From: Jannaschia pagri
GTDB lineage: Bacteria; Pseudomonadota; Alphaproteobacteria; Rhodobacterales; Rhodobacteraceae
Assembly (NCBI RefSeq): GCF_019655435.1
Contig: NZ_BPFH01000005.1
Span: 186,001 to 250,000 of the forward strand
Length of the DNA stretch: 64,000 bases
Direction: 5' to 3'
Below, piece after piece: positions 18,683 through 28,592 of this stretch. Made by a program: the position numbers and the translations under genes. Positions within the stretch are counted from its first letter, which is position 1, and each line of letters starts with the position of its first letter. The notes beneath the pieces were generated by a model. The model saw only the letters and a list, made by a program, of their open reading frames with translations. It was not told where the DNA came from and searched no databases.

Positions 18683-19599
18683 CAGTGGATTTCCGCAACG
18701 CGTTCGGCGTCTTCATCGCCCAGAACGTCCTTGTCCAGGTAACGGTCCGCGCTCAAATCGCCTTCGCGATATTCCAGCCAAGACCGCCAGAAGAAAGCAC
18801 AGGCCTGCAGAAAGGCCGTGGCCGCAAACAGCAGGATCAGGACCTTGAACAGGAAGTAGGCGTCAAAGCCGTTTGGGCTGAACCCAATGGTTTCGACATT
18901 CCAACGGGCGGCACGTGCCTTCAGCAGCAAACGGTCCAACTGGTCCGAGGCGGAGGTGGCGGGTGTAATCATCGACCGCCAGAAGAAGAACCATGAGAAC
19001 AGCCAAATCAGAACCAGCGAGGGGATCATGAACAGCATCGTGCCGCACATGTCGATGACGCGCTTGGTGCGGTGGCTGACGGCGGAGTAAACGAGGTCGA
19101 CCCGCACGTGTCCGCCCTGGATGAATGTCCAGGCCACGCAGAGGCAAACGATCATCGCGTTGTAAAGCTTCAACTCTTCGGAATACCACGACAGGTCTCG
19201 GGTGAAGACGCTGCCGAAGGGTCCGATGGAGATCTCGGACACGCGGAAGATGCGTTGCAAAAACACGATCATGATCTGTTGCAACACCATGATCAGCCCG
19301 GCCCAGGCGGCGATCCGTCCGATCCAGTTGAGGCCCGCCTCCAGGCCCCGAACGACGCCCCACAAAGCGTCGCGAAAGAAGTATCCCGCCACGGTGATCG
19401 CGAGGAACAGGACCAAGGTCACAAAGAAGAACTCAACCGAGGCGCCGTAGTAGACGAGACGCATCAGGCTTTGCTTGTCCTCCAGCGTTTCCCAGGATCC
19501 GGTCCAAGCCAACCACGACCCGGGGTTCAAGAGCGCGTACCCCAGATTGTAGATAGCCAAGGCCAGATTGGTGAAAAACCAGGAAATAGCTTCGAGCAT
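18682..19599 (-). CDS. TRAP transporter small permease (long form)
   Basis: A 305-residue DctQ-type protein, longer than the usual 160-230 residues. It has several hydrophobic helices and the DctQ-like core WTFIQGGHVRVDLVYSAVSH near 155-174, where the conserved GGHVRVD signature is visible. It pairs with the long DctM and the binding protein to form the transporter in the inner membrane. It overlaps the 116-residue exported gene by one base. Confidence 0.87.
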   Translation of the reverse strand: MLEAISWFFTNLALAIYNLGYALLNPGSWLAWTGSWETLEDKQSLMRLVYYGASVEFFFVTLVLFLAITVAGYFFRDALWGVVRGLEAGLNWIGRIAAWAGLIMVLQQIMIVFLQRIFRVSEISIGPFGSVFTRDLSWYSEELKLYNAMIVCLCVAWTFIQGGHVRVDLVYSAVSHRTKRVIDMCGTMLFMIPSLVLIWLFSWFFFWRSMITPATSASDQLDRLLLKARAARWNVETIGFSPNGFDAYFLFKVLILLFAATAFLQACAFFWRSWLEYREGDLSADRYLDKDVLGDEDAERVAEIH

Positions 19600-19691
19600 C
19601 GCGTCCCCCGACTTGCCGCGTGCGAGGCGGGCGTAGGGCTACGTCCCGCAAAGAAGATGGCCCGCCCCAGGGTGGGACGGGCCGATTTGTG

Positions 19692-20777
19692 TTAGGCCCG
19701 CACGCGGTCCCGCTGGGCGCGGTAGGCGCCTTCGGACCGGGTGATCCAGTTCGACGAGGCGGCCATGGATTCCATCGCGCTGTCGTGGACGGTCTTGAAC
19801 AGGTCGTCGCCCATGTTCTCATCCATAACGGCCTGGGCCGCAGCACCCATGGCATCCCAGACGCTGTCGGGGAATTCGCGGACGGTGACGCCGCCCGACT
19901 GCAGACGCTGCAGCGCGGTCCCGTTGTTGGCCAGGAACTGGGCCAGGTTCCACTGGTGGCACTCACCGGCGGCGATCTCGATGATCTTCTGATGCGCGGG
20001 GCTCAGGCTCTCGAAGACGTCGCGGTTGGTGGCCAGGGACAGACCGGCACCCGGCTCGTGGAAGCCAGCGGTGTAATAGGTCTTGGTGATTTCCTGGAAA
20101 CCGGCCTTTTCGTCGGCCCAGGGGCCAATCCACTCGGTCCCGTCAATCGCGCCCGAGGCCAGGGCCTGGTACACTTCGGAGCCGGGCAGGTTCTGAACCG
20201 AGGCGCCCATCTTGCCCAGCGCTTGACCGCCGAGGCCCGGCATACGGAACTTCAGACCCTGGAAGTCTTCTGGCCCGCTGATCTCGGTGCGGTACCAACC
20301 GCCTGCCTGGGCGCCTGTGTTGCCCGCGAGGAAGGACTTCAGACCGAAGATCTGGCCCAACTCGTCGTGCAACTCCATACCACCGGCGTGGTAGTACCAG
20401 TTGACCAACTCCTGCGCGGTCATGCCAAACGGCACGGCCGTGAAGAACGCATAGGCAGGGTGCTGACCGACGAAGTAGTAGTCGGCGCCGTGGTACATGT
20501 CGGCCTGGCCAGAGGTCACGGCGTCGAAAACTTCGAACGCACCAACCAACTCGCCAGCGGCCTTCAGATCGACGGTGAGCGAGCCATCGGACATGGCGGT
20601 GATGCTATCGGCGGCGCGCTGGGCGCTGTCGTGGACACCGGCGAGGCCACGACCCCAGGTGGTGACCATGGTCAGCGTGCGGTTGCCCTGCGCATAGGCG
20701 GGTGCGGCCAGGGCGGCGGCCCCTGCGGCGGCGCCTGCTCCGATGGTGGTATTCTTCAGGAATGAACGACGGTCCAT
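19692..20777 (-). CDS. TRAP transporter solute-binding protein (TakP-like)
   Basis: A 361-residue periplasmic binding protein. The start MDRRSFLKNT at 20777 has a strong GGAGGAAGT ribosome site. RRSFLK followed by an Ala-rich hydrophobic stretch ending AYAQ is a twin-arginine-type signal peptide. The mature part resembles the keto-acid/aromatic TRAP binding proteins (GGWYRTEISGPEDFQGLKFR, and ALASGAIDGTEWIGPW near residue 215). It would deliver an organic acid to the DctQ/DctM pair encoded downstream. First gene of that operon. Confidence 0.9.
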   Translation of the reverse strand: MDRRSFLKNTTIGAGAAAGAAALAAPAYAQGNRTLTMVTTWGRGLAGVHDSAQRAADSITAMSDGSLTVDLKAAGELVGAFEVFDAVTSGQADMYHGADYYFVGQHPAYAFFTAVPFGMTAQELVNWYYHAGGMELHDELGQIFGLKSFLAGNTGAQAGGWYRTEISGPEDFQGLKFRMPGLGGQALGKMGASVQNLPGSEVYQALASGAIDGTEWIGPWADEKAGFQEITKTYYTAGFHEPGAGLSLATNRDVFESLSPAHQKIIEIAAGECHQWNLAQFLANNGTALQRLQSGGVTVREFPDSVWDAMGAAAQAVMDENMGDDLFKTVHDSAMESMAASSNWITRSEGAYRAQRDRVRA

Positions 20778-20944
20778 TACTTCCTCCCCTGTATTAACGT
20801 ACCGCCCTACCCTCCCGGTAGGTGCGGTCGGCCCGGTTTTCGGGCGTGCGGCGGACCCTAGGCTTTCGGGTCGCAGTGTCAAATACCGGAAAACACGTAG
20901 ACGGCTTCCGAGGGCGGGCGTCGCGTCCGCTTTTCCGTGTGCGG

Positions 20945-21619
20945 TTACGAGAGGGCGGCGCGTGCGTAATCGTCTGCCGTGCGGGCATATTCTAGCTGGG
21001 TCAGCAGCTGTTTTTCCACGAGGTTCCAATCGGTTCCGGCGACAACTTCGATCAGCGGGACGGACGCCATTGCCAGTGCGATACGCTTTGTATGGTCGCG
21101 CCGTTCCGCCTCCGCTGCGCCTTTCATGCGGTGCCCGCTCCCGTGGTATTCAACCACGCACACGGGCCGCATCGCCCGGTCTGTGAGACAGAAGTCCACG
21201 CGTTTGCGGCTGATTGCGTTGAACCCGGCTTGCGACATGGACCGATCACCATGCCGTACCGTGACGATGGCGGACAGCGCCGTCTCACCATGGACGACCA
21301 GGCCGTTCTGATCCGCGAACATCCGCAACTGCCGACCAAGCGATGTCTGCGGCCTGGACATGAGCGGTCGCGCGGTCACCTCGCATTGCTTCAGCTTTTC
21401 AAGGCTGGCCTGCCGCGTCGGATCTAAGGTGGGCTGTTTCTCTGGACGCGCGTCCTGCTTCGGCGGTTGTGTCGCACGACGACGCGGAGCAGTCGCGGGT
21501 TTGCCCATGACGACAAGCCCGCAGAGGAGAATGCCGCACCCTATGATGACGAGGGGCACGAGATCCGTGAAGAGATGAGCCAAGTTACTGAGGTTCGGAA
21601 ACAAAATCATATCAATCAT
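20945..21619 (-). CDS. membrane-anchored DUF2726 protein
   Basis: A 224-residue protein. The start is MIDMILFPN at 21619 with GAGGACGG upstream. One transmembrane helix (residues about 18-38) is followed by a basic linker and a C-terminal DUF2726 domain, recognised by RKRVDFCLTDRAMRPVCVVE near residues 140-160, a nuclease-fold-like region of unknown function. It is the end of a leftward stretch and is divergent from the histidine kinase gene. Confidence 0.75.
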   Translation of the reverse strand: MIDMILFPNLSNLAHLFTDLVPLVIIGCGILLCGLVVMGKPATAPRRRATQPPKQDARPEKQPTLDPTRQASLEKLKQCEVTARPLMSRPQTSLGRQLRMFADQNGLVVHGETALSAIVTVRHGDRSMSQAGFNAISRKRVDFCLTDRAMRPVCVVEYHGSGHRMKGAAEAERRDHTKRIALAMASVPLIEVVAGTDWNLVEKQLLTQLEYARTADDYARAALS

Positions 21620-21741
21620 GACCCGTCCTCTGCCGCGTGAATGGGGCGATTCTATGGGCCAGTCTGCTTCCGTATCGGTGGGATGCGACCATGGGGCACC
21701 GCCCCTTTGCATCCGACCAGACAGACCACTAGGCTGACCAA

Positions 21742-23142
21742 ATGCGCGTCCCCACCCTGTCCTATGGCCAGCGCCTGCTGCTACTGGCATCTCTGCCGAT
21801 GATCGTGACCGTTGCGGGCATCGCCGTCTTGGTGACCTTGCAGTCGGAGCGGGCCGCAAAGCGTGAAATCGCAGCGCTTGAAACGGCCATGATTGAGGCG
21901 AAGCGGCGGGAACTTCGCAACTACGTCCAGCTGGCGCGCACGTCCTTCATTACAATCTATGGGAATGCGGCGCCCGACGATCAGGCGGCTAAGCTGCGCG
22001 TCACGCAGATCCTCTCGGCCATGGTTTACGGCCAGGATGGCTTCTTTTTCGTCTACGACTATGAGGGCACCAATCTAGTGGCGCCCCGCCAGACCTGGCT
22101 GATTGGCCGCGATTGGTCAGGCTTGGAGGACAGCGATGGCGTGCCCGTTACGGATACCTTGATCGATTTGGCGCGCTCCGGCTCTGGTTATCACACCTAT
22201 CAGTGGCGCAAGCCCACCACGGGCGAAGAGACCACGATCATGACCTATGTGACCGGCCTCCAGGACTGGCAGTGGGCGATTGGAACCGGGGTCTTTTTGG
22301 ACGATGTGCTCGAACAGGCGGCTTTGGCCCGCGCGGATGTGCGCGACCAAGTGCGTACTCAGTTTCTGTGGATTGGAACCATCGCATTTGGCGCGTTGAT
22401 GATCGTCTTCGCCAGCGGGCTGAGCATCACCGTGCGCGAACGCCGCTTGGCGGATGCCAAGCTCAAACAACTGGCCCAAAGGGTTCTGGATACCCAAGAA
22501 GAGGAGCGCGGGCGCGTGGCGCGGGAATTGCACGACGGGATCAGTCAGATCCTGGTCGGCATCCGCTACCGCCTGGAACTCGCGCGCCGTCTCACCGCTA
22601 AGGGGGACCCTAAGGCAGAAGGGGCCGTAGACGGCGCCATTGAGGGCCTGCAAGGCGCCATCGGTGAGGTGCGGCGCATTAGCCATGACTTGCGCCCTGG
22701 CGTGCTGGATGACCTGGGCCTGGGTCCGGCGCTCAAGTCCCTCTGCGAAGCCTTCGAGGCGCGCACGGGCTTGCCGGTGACGTTTCGGACCGTCGTCTTT
22801 CGCAACCGGTTGGATATTGAGGCCAAGACGGCGCTCTACCGCATTGCCCAGGAAGCCCTGACCAACATCGAACGTCATGCGGGGGCCAGTCGCGTGTCGG
22901 TCCAGGTCTTCGGCCATCGACGGGGCGCAACCCTGCGGGTGGAGGACGACGGCTGCGGCCTCGACCCCAGCAGCCAGGGCCTGGGCCTGCGCAATATGGC
23001 GGAACGGGTGGAGCAACTGGATGGCACGCTCCGCCTATTGCCGCATCCATCCGGTCGCGGCACCGTCGTCGAGGCTGAGGTGCCGCTGAGCCATCTTCTT
23101 GCCCCACAGACCGGCGATGCAGCGCTTTCCGCCGCAGAGTAG
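21742..23142 (+). CDS. NarX-type sensor histidine kinase with Cache-like sensor domain
   Basis: A 466-residue membrane kinase. A first helix at about 12-32 is followed by a periplasmic single-Cache-like region 45-195 (GQDGFFFVYDYEGTNL near 97-112), a second helix 207-227, a HisKA_3 dimerisation domain with phospho-acceptor His264 in ARELHDGISQ, and an ATPase domain (EALTNIERHAGA, and DDGCGLDP near 407). It should autophosphorylate on a small-molecule signal and hand phosphate to the LuxR-type regulator at 25078. An exported-looking glycosidase gene lies between the two partners. Confidence 0.92.
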   Translation: MRVPTLSYGQRLLLLASLPMIVTVAGIAVLVTLQSERAAKREIAALETAMIEAKRRELRNYVQLARTSFITIYGNAAPDDQAAKLRVTQILSAMVYGQDGFFFVYDYEGTNLVAPRQTWLIGRDWSGLEDSDGVPVTDTLIDLARSGSGYHTYQWRKPTTGEETTIMTYVTGLQDWQWAIGTGVFLDDVLEQAALARADVRDQVRTQFLWIGTIAFGALMIVFASGLSITVRERRLADAKLKQLAQRVLDTQEEERGRVARELHDGISQILVGIRYRLELARRLTAKGDPKAEGAVDGAIEGLQGAIGEVRRISHDLRPGVLDDLGLGPALKSLCEAFEARTGLPVTFRTVVFRNRLDIEAKTALYRIAQEALTNIERHAGASRVSVQVFGHRRGATLRVEDDGCGLDPSSQGLGLRNMAERVEQLDGTLRLLPHPSGRGTVVEAEVPLSHLLAPQTGDAALSAAE

Positions 23143-23147
23143 CCTTT

Positions 23148-23191
23148 GGTTCCCGCCCCAAAATGTGAAGGCGCCTTTGCGTCCGGGAACC
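23148..23191. other. hairpin with nested palindrome after the kinase gene
   Basis: Arms GGTTCCCG and CGGGAACC enclose a perfect palindrome AAGGCGCCTT (23168-23177), directly after the kinase stop and before an AT-rich stretch and the glycosidase ribosome site. It may separate expression of the kinase from the downstream gene or serve as a regulator site. Seen in sequence; the role is inferred. Confidence 0.45.
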
Positions 23192-23270
23192 CTTAATACA
23201 CTGAATTGAAAATACTTTCTAAAGCCTTCGCTAAGCCCTGCACGCCTACGGTTCGTGTCGGAGGTGCGGC

Positions 23271-25034
23271 ATGGCACAGGCGAAGACACCGACACTTGAG
23301 GGTGAAGTCATTTCCCCCGCCCTCTTTGGCGGAAACTTCTTAGCAGACCGTTATCCCCTGGGGACATCTGGCGGAATCGAATCCCAGATCGACGCCCTTG
23401 GGGTCACGGGCCTCCGCTACCCCGGTGGGTCTTTGACCGAGCGGTTGTTCGACATCCGAACCCCCGATGCGCCCCGCGTGACCAATGATGACGGATCGGA
23501 GCGGGAGTTCGTTCCCCTCTCGGATTTCCTGGACTACGCCGAGGCAGAGGGCCACGCGGTCACAATCGTCGTCCCGACCCGCGACAACCTGTCTGTCCGC
23601 ACCGACGCGGCGGGCGACCGCTTCCCGGCCTTCTCGGAGACGGACCTGAGGGACTTCGTCCGTGATGTGGCCACGGGCGTCTACGGCGATGCCGAGATCG
23701 AAGCCTTTGAGATCGGAAACGAGTACTGGGGGTCGGGCGAAATGACCGCCGTCGAGTATGGACGCCTTGCCTCGCGAATGGCCGATATCATCGACGACGA
23801 ACTCCTCGCCGTTAAACTAGAAACCGGCGAAGACCCCGGCATCGACGTCATCGTCCAGGCGGGCACGAACAACGCCTTCTCGAACCTGAGCGATGACTAT
23901 GCAGGCCAACCGGTTGACGCCGTCTTGGACGCACTGAACGACCGCTTTGACGCCGATTTTCAAGCAGAGGACGTTGTCTTTTTCGGCGGCAAGATCAACT
24001 GGCGCGGCGTGAACGATGAACTCGTGCTCCGCGAATTCAGCGCCGATGAGCGTGAGGCCGTCGATGGCGTCGTCACCCATATCTATTCCAAGGAAAGCGT
24101 CTCGCCCGGTCAACGCGACTTCGGCCTGAAACAGGTGGAACGCGCCTGGGGGGAAGAGCTGCCTGGTGTCGACATCCATGTGACGGAATGGAACAAGTCG
24201 GCGTCGGACAGGCGCTTGGCCGACGATGAGGATTTTGGCCTCTATCAAGCGCACGAGATCCTCGACGTGATGGAAAGCATGATCACGGCGGGGGTGGATC
24301 AGGCCCATGTCTGGCCCCTGGTCCAAAACACCCGGAACGCCCTGGCCCCAGACGCCGCCGATGGAGCGCTGAGCCCGGCGGGCGAGATGTTCGCGATGAT
24401 GTCATCCTCACTGCGCGGCAAGGCCCTTTTGGATTTTGCGCCTCAAGACCGCGACGTCACCGAAGTGCAGACCGGAGAGGCGGACATCCATGGCTTTTAC
24501 GGCGACGGCGAGTTGGTTTTCTACCTCGCCTCAACCTCACCGAAGGTCGAAACCACGACGTTTGACCTGAGCGGTATGGTTGCCGGAGGGTCTGGCATTG
24601 TGTCGGCCAAGCTCCTTGGCGTCGCGGAAGGGGACCTGCCCGGCTCCACCGATGCGCGGGCTATGGTCGAGGATGTGCCGGCAGACGAGGTGTATGACAA
24701 CGGGACCGTGGTCGCCACGCTCGCCCCTGGCGAAATCCTGGAACTGCGGATCGAGGATTTCGACCCGACAGCAGACTTTCGCACCTTGATGGATCAGGTG
24801 GACATGCCCGCCGATCTGCCGCCCCCCGACCCCCGACCGGAGCCGGTCGAAGACCCGGATGATCCGGCGGATGTGGGCCTCCCTGCCCTGCCCGCACCCG
24901 AAGAGGATCCAGATGACGACCAATCGGAGCCCCCAGCCGATGAAGACGGCGGAGCGGATGGCGGACTGTTTGAGTCCATGGGTGTCCTCCTCTTGCTGCT
25001 GCCAGTGCTGGCCCTCGCCGGTCTGGCGGGCTGA
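23271..25034 (+). CDS. clan GH-A-like glycoside hydrolase with C-terminal hydrophobic tail
   Basis: A 587-residue protein. The N-terminal part looks like a TIM-barrel glycosidase: EIGNEYWGSG at 147-156 offers the acid/base Glu151 after Asn, and HVTEWNKSAS at 303-312 offers the nucleophile Glu306, the usual strand 4/strand 7 pair. GLRYPGGSLTE near 47-57 is also typical of GH39/51/79-like barrels. Residues about 505-560 are a Pro/Asp/Glu linker and 564-587 a hydrophobic tail without trailing basic residues. No N-terminal signal is seen, so the export route is unclear. GGAGG lies before ATG 23271. Substrate unknown. Confidence 0.7.
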   Translation: MAQAKTPTLEGEVISPALFGGNFLADRYPLGTSGGIESQIDALGVTGLRYPGGSLTERLFDIRTPDAPRVTNDDGSEREFVPLSDFLDYAEAEGHAVTIVVPTRDNLSVRTDAAGDRFPAFSETDLRDFVRDVATGVYGDAEIEAFEIGNEYWGSGEMTAVEYGRLASRMADIIDDELLAVKLETGEDPGIDVIVQAGTNNAFSNLSDDYAGQPVDAVLDALNDRFDADFQAEDVVFFGGKINWRGVNDELVLREFSADEREAVDGVVTHIYSKESVSPGQRDFGLKQVERAWGEELPGVDIHVTEWNKSASDRRLADDEDFGLYQAHEILDVMESMITAGVDQAHVWPLVQNTRNALAPDAADGALSPAGEMFAMMSSSLRGKALLDFAPQDRDVTEVQTGEADIHGFYGDGELVFYLASTSPKVETTTFDLSGMVAGGSGIVSAKLLGVAEGDLPGSTDARAMVEDVPADEVYDNGTVVATLAPGEILELRIEDFDPTADFRTLMDQVDMPADLPPPDPRPEPVEDPDDPADVGLPALPAPEEDPDDDQSEPPADEDGGADGGLFESMGVLLLLLPVLALAGLAG

Positions 25035-25077
25035 CGCGCGGCTTGCAGCAACGGCGAACCTGCCGTATCGCGATCCC

Positions 25078-25746
25078 ATGTGTAGCGATGGCCCTCCGAA
25101 TGGGTTGCCAAACCCGATTCGCGTTCTGATCGTGGATGACCATGCAATGGTCGCCGAAGGCATTCGCGCCCTCCTGGAAACCTACGATGGTCTGGACGTG
25201 GTTGGTGTCCTTCGTGATGGGCAATCGGTTTTGGACCAATGCAGTGTTTTGGCCCCGGATGTGGTGCTGCTGGATCTGAACATGCCAGGGATCAACGGCC
25301 TGCAAGTCATTGAAATCTTGCGCGACCGCGAGCCCGATGTCGCCGTATTGGTGCTCTCCATGCATGACGCCCCGGAATATGTGGCAACCGCCATGCGCCA
25401 TGGTGCGGCAGGCTATTGCCTCAAGGACCAACCCACAGACGAAATCCGCCGCGCCATAGACACCGTAATGTCCGGTGGGCGGTACCTATGCCCCGGCGCC
25501 GAAGAAGCGTTGGAGCCAAGCCTTGATGGGTCGGAGCCGCTGACGTCGCGGGAACAGACGATCCTGCTGCTCTTGGCGCAGGGGCGGTCGAACAAAGAAG
25601 TTGCCCACGAATTGGATATCTCCGTGCGCACCGTGGAGACTCACCGCAAGAACCTGAAACGGAAGCTGGGTATTTCGTCGACTGCTGGGCTGACGCGGTA
25701 TGCGTTGGAACATGGCGTCTTGCAGGGGACTGGGCTGACCCGCTGA
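25078..25746 (+). CDS. NarL/LuxR-type response regulator
   Basis: A 222-residue regulator. The receiver domain begins at IRVLIVDDHAMVAEG (acidic pair Asp20-Asp21) with phospho-acceptor Asp66 in VLLDLNMPG and Lys near 117 in YCLKDQ. The LuxR-type helix-turn-helix lies at about 152-212 (LTSREQTILLLLAQGRSNKE). It is probably the partner of the HisKA_3 kinase at 21742, from which it is separated by the glycosidase gene. ATG 25078 is the best start by domain position, though its ribosome site is weak. Confidence 0.92.
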   Translation: MCSDGPPNGLPNPIRVLIVDDHAMVAEGIRALLETYDGLDVVGVLRDGQSVLDQCSVLAPDVVLLDLNMPGINGLQVIEILRDREPDVAVLVLSMHDAPEYVATAMRHGAAGYCLKDQPTDEIRRAIDTVMSGGRYLCPGAEEALEPSLDGSEPLTSREQTILLLLAQGRSNKEVAHELDISVRTVETHRKNLKRKLGISSTAGLTRYALEHGVLQGTGLTR

Positions 25747-25903
25747 CATGGGCCGTTGGTCTTTGACGGTGTAGAACCGCCGTCATTGACCGCGGCGGAG
25801 TGCCCACCATTTCCAAGATCAAATCGAGACGCCTACGACAGCCGCGAAGTTCGGTGGCCCTACACCTTCGGTCCCGGGCAACTCGGAAGGCCGAGACCGT
25901 CGG

Positions 25904-26503
25904 TCACCCCTGACCCATGATGATGCGCACATAATTCCGTGTTTCGCGGTACGGAGGAATGCCGCCATGGCGTTCGACCGCGCCGGGTCCGGCGTTGTAG
26001 GCGGCCAGTGCCAATCGCCAGCTGCCGAACTTGCGATACTGCTGCGCCAAATAGCGCGCCCCGCCTTCCAGGTTCTGCTTTGGATCCGCTGGGTTGACGC
26101 CAAGGGCGCGGGCCGTGCCCGGCATCAACTGCGCCAGCCCCATCGCCCCCTTGTGCGACTTCGCGGTCGGGTTCCAACCTGATTCCTGGCGCACGAGTCG
26201 CAGGAAGAGGTCTTCGGGAATGCCATGGCGTCGGGCGGCGACGCGGGCATCAGGCAGATATCGGGACCGCTGGGATCCGGTGTAGCGCGGAATGCGTTCT
26301 TCCTGCGCCAAGTTGGGACGCTCGCGCGTGAGCGGTACCAAGCGGTTGGAATGGGCGTATTGGCTGGACAGACGCCGGTCCATCAGGGCTGTTTGGTTTG
26401 AAAACGAGTCTAAGCGATTGCGCGACGACAACATCCCCTGAGCTTCCGCAACACCCCCCGTGACGAGCGCCGCCAGCGCCACGGACCATCCAAATCGATG
26501 CAT
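25904..26503 (-). CDS. exported lytic transglycosylase (SLT domain)
   Basis: A 199-residue periplasmic enzyme with a signal peptide ([21 protein letters not shown]) and a C-terminal SLT domain from about residue 85. The catalytic Glu107 is in [11 protein letters not shown], followed by [14 protein letters not shown] and [11 protein letters not shown]. It cleaves peptidoglycan glycan strands with formation of 1,6-anhydroMurNAc, the substrate recycled by the anmK product in the same window. Divergent from ssb. Confidence 0.92.
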   Translation of the reverse strand: MHRFGWSVALAALVTGGVAEAQGMLSSRNRLDSFSNQTALMDRRLSSQYAHSNRLVPLTRERPNLAQEERIPRYTGSQRSRYLPDARVAARRHGIPEDLFLRLVRQESGWNPTAKSHKGAMGLAQLMPGTARALGVNPADPKQNLEGGARYLAQQYRKFGSWRLALAAYNAGPGAVERHGGIPPYRETRNYVRIIMGQG

Positions 26504-26702
26504 CGACCACCCTCGACTGTCCAATGTCCAACCCGCGCCCCTGTTGCCGAGGCTTCGCGCGTTGCGCGGACGCTACCGAAAGTGGCGGCAATTTCCAACC
26601 CTGGCGTCACCTGCTCTGGCGAAGGCGGATCGGTGGCCTTAAAGGTTCGGTAACCATGCCGGGGCCAGACTCCGGCCAAGCACGACATCCAATGGGGGAT
26701 CC

Positions 26703-27221
26703 ATGGCCGGCAGCGTCAACAAAGTCATCATCATCGGCAACCTGGGCCGCGACCCAGAGGTGCGCACCTTTGGCAACGGTGGCAAGGTCTGCAACCTGCG
26801 CATCGCAACGTCTGAGACGTGGCGCGACAAGAACTCGGGCGAGCGGCGCGAAAAGACGGAATGGCACTCGGTCGCGATCTTCAACGAAGCGCTGGTGCGC
26901 CTGGCCGAGCAGTATTTGCGCAAAGGCTCCAAGGTGTATCTGGAGGGGCAGTTGGAGACGCGAAAGTGGCAGGATCAATCGGGCCAAGATCGCTATTCAA
27001 CCGAAGTCGTCCTGCGCCCCTACAAGGGTGAAATGACCTTCCTCGACCGTGCAGGCGAAGGCGGCGGCGGCGGCGGTGGAGGCGGCGGCTATGGTGGGGG
27101 TGGCGGCGGCTACGACGACCGTGGCGGCCCATCCGGCGGGTACGGCGGCGGGTCCCAAGGTGGGGGCCAAGGCGGCGGATATGGCGGCCCGTCCGACATG
27201 GATGACGAGATCCCGTTCTGA
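26703..27221 (+). CDS. ssb: single-stranded DNA-binding protein
   Basis: A 172-residue SSB. The OB-fold (residues 1-115) begins [18 protein letters not shown] and includes [11 protein letters not shown]; a glycine-rich linker (about 118-164) and the acidic C-terminal tip DDEIPF, used to dock repair and replication proteins, follow. The GGC/GGT-rich linker DNA is a low-complexity tract, not a regulatory repeat. A strong intrinsic terminator follows the stop. Confidence 0.97.
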   Translation: MAGSVNKVIIIGNLGRDPEVRTFGNGGKVCNLRIATSETWRDKNSGERREKTEWHSVAIFNEALVRLAEQYLRKGSKVYLEGQLETRKWQDQSGQDRYSTEVVLRPYKGEMTFLDRAGEGGGGGGGGGGYGGGGGGYDDRGGPSGGYGGGSQGGGQGGGYGGPSDMDDEIPF

Positions 27222-27258
27222 GGACCGGGCCTACCCCACCAAAACACCTAGATCATCC

Positions 27259-27295
27259 AAACGCCCGAGCGCCCCTGGCGTCGGGCGTTTTGCTT
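27259..27295 (+). terminator. intrinsic terminator of ssb
   Basis: Perfect 10-base stem AAACGCCCGA/TCGGGCGTTT with a 12-base GC-rich loop and a short T-rich end, 38 bases after the ssb stop. Confidence 0.85.
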
Positions 27296-27330
27296 GCCCT
27301 GTTGCCATGCCCGCCCTATCGCTTGTCGCC

Positions 27331-28530
27331 ATGACGCAGCACATCACGCCCGCCCTTGCCGCCACGTTTCCCCCGCCCGTGATGGAGGCGCGTCGCTGGA
27401 TCGAAGGGGCCGTTTTTCCGCCGGACCGCCCGCTTCTGAACCTCAGCCAGGCCGCCCCCGCCGATCCCCCGCCCGAGCCGCTGCGGCAGGCCATGGCCGA
27501 GATCGTGCTGACCGACACAAGCGCCCACCTCTATGGCCCCGTCTTAGGAATACCCGAACTCCGCGCCCGCGTCGCCAGCGATTGGAGCACGGCCTACGGT
27601 GGCCAAGTGCGGGCCGATCAGGTCGCCATCACCTCCGGCTGTAACCAAGCCTTTGCCGCGTCCTTGGCGACGCTCGCCAGCGCTGGCGATAATGTGATCC
27701 TGCCAATTCCTTACTACTTCAACCATAAGATGTGGTTGGACATGGCCGGGGTCGAAGCACGGTATCTCGACACGGACGACGGCCTGCTGCCTGACGCCGA
27801 AGACGCCGCTGCGCTGATCGACGACCGTACCCGGGCCATCGTTCTCGTGAGCCCAAACAATCCTGGTGGTGTGGAGTACCCTGCGTCCACCCTTGCCGCG
27901 TTCCGGGATCTGGCGCGCAGACGGGGCCTCGCCCTGATCGTGGATGAAACCTATCGCGATTTCGATGCCCGGGACGGGGCGCCCCATGATCTCTTCGCCG
28001 ACCCGGACTGGGACGAGACGCTGATCCAGCTCTATTCCTTCTCCAAGGCCTATCGCCTGACCGGGCATCGGGTGGGTGCCATATGCGCGGCCCCTGCCCG
28101 CTTGGCGCAGGTGGAAAAATGGTTGGACACGGTCACGATTTGCCCCGCCGGACTGGGCCAGAGGGCTGCGCTGTGGGGGATGGAGAACCTCGGCGATTGG
28201 TTGGCCGGGGAACGGCAAGAAATCCTGGCACGGCGGGCAGCGATGGACGCCGGATTTGCCCAACTGGGCGATTGGCGGGTCCTTGGGTGCGGCGCCTATT
28301 TCGCCTACGTGGCCCATCCTTTCGACCGACCCTCGGACGACGTGGCCAAGGCACTGATTCAATCCGCATCCCTACTTGTCCTGCCCGGTACGATGTTCGG
28401 CCCCACGCGCGCGCAGGGTGGATCTGGGCGCGCCGAGGCGACCCTGCGCATCGCCTATGCCAATGCCGACCGCAGCGGGATCGAGGTTCTTTTCGACCGT
28501 CTGGCACAGGTGACTGCAAGCGGTCTGTGA
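27331..28530 (+). CDS. class I/II PLP-dependent aminotransferase
   Basis: A 399-residue aspartate-aminotransferase-fold enzyme. VSPNNPGGVEYP near 182-193 is the Asn/Pro cofactor motif, LIVDETYRDF near 211-220 holds the PLP-ring Asp, and SFSKAYRLTGHRVG near 240-253 holds the Schiff-base Lys. Start chosen at ATG 27331; an in-frame ATG at 27307 is possible because no clear ribosome site favours either. Substrate unknown; the tyrosine/aromatic or 2-oxo acid range is open. It follows the ssb terminator and so has its own promoter. Confidence 0.88.
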   Translation: MTQHITPALAATFPPPVMEARRWIEGAVFPPDRPLLNLSQAAPADPPPEPLRQAMAEIVLTDTSAHLYGPVLGIPELRARVASDWSTAYGGQVRADQVAITSGCNQAFAASLATLASAGDNVILPIPYYFNHKMWLDMAGVEARYLDTDDGLLPDAEDAAALIDDRTRAIVLVSPNNPGGVEYPASTLAAFRDLARRRGLALIVDETYRDFDARDGAPHDLFADPDWDETLIQLYSFSKAYRLTGHRVGAICAAPARLAQVEKWLDTVTICPAGLGQRAALWGMENLGDWLAGERQEILARRAAMDAGFAQLGDWRVLGCGAYFAYVAHPFDRPSDDVAKALIQSASLLVLPGTMFGPTRAQGGSGRAEATLRIAYANADRSGIEVLFDRLAQVTASGL

Positions 28531-28592
28531 TCCGCTTGTCCCTGGTCGCGCGGGCGCCTATGCACAGGGGCGAAACCGCGGGAGGGGATGCC

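Noticed and set aside
27060-27200. GGC/GGT-rich tract as a repeat element
   Set aside because: It encodes the glycine-rich linker of SSB, in frame.
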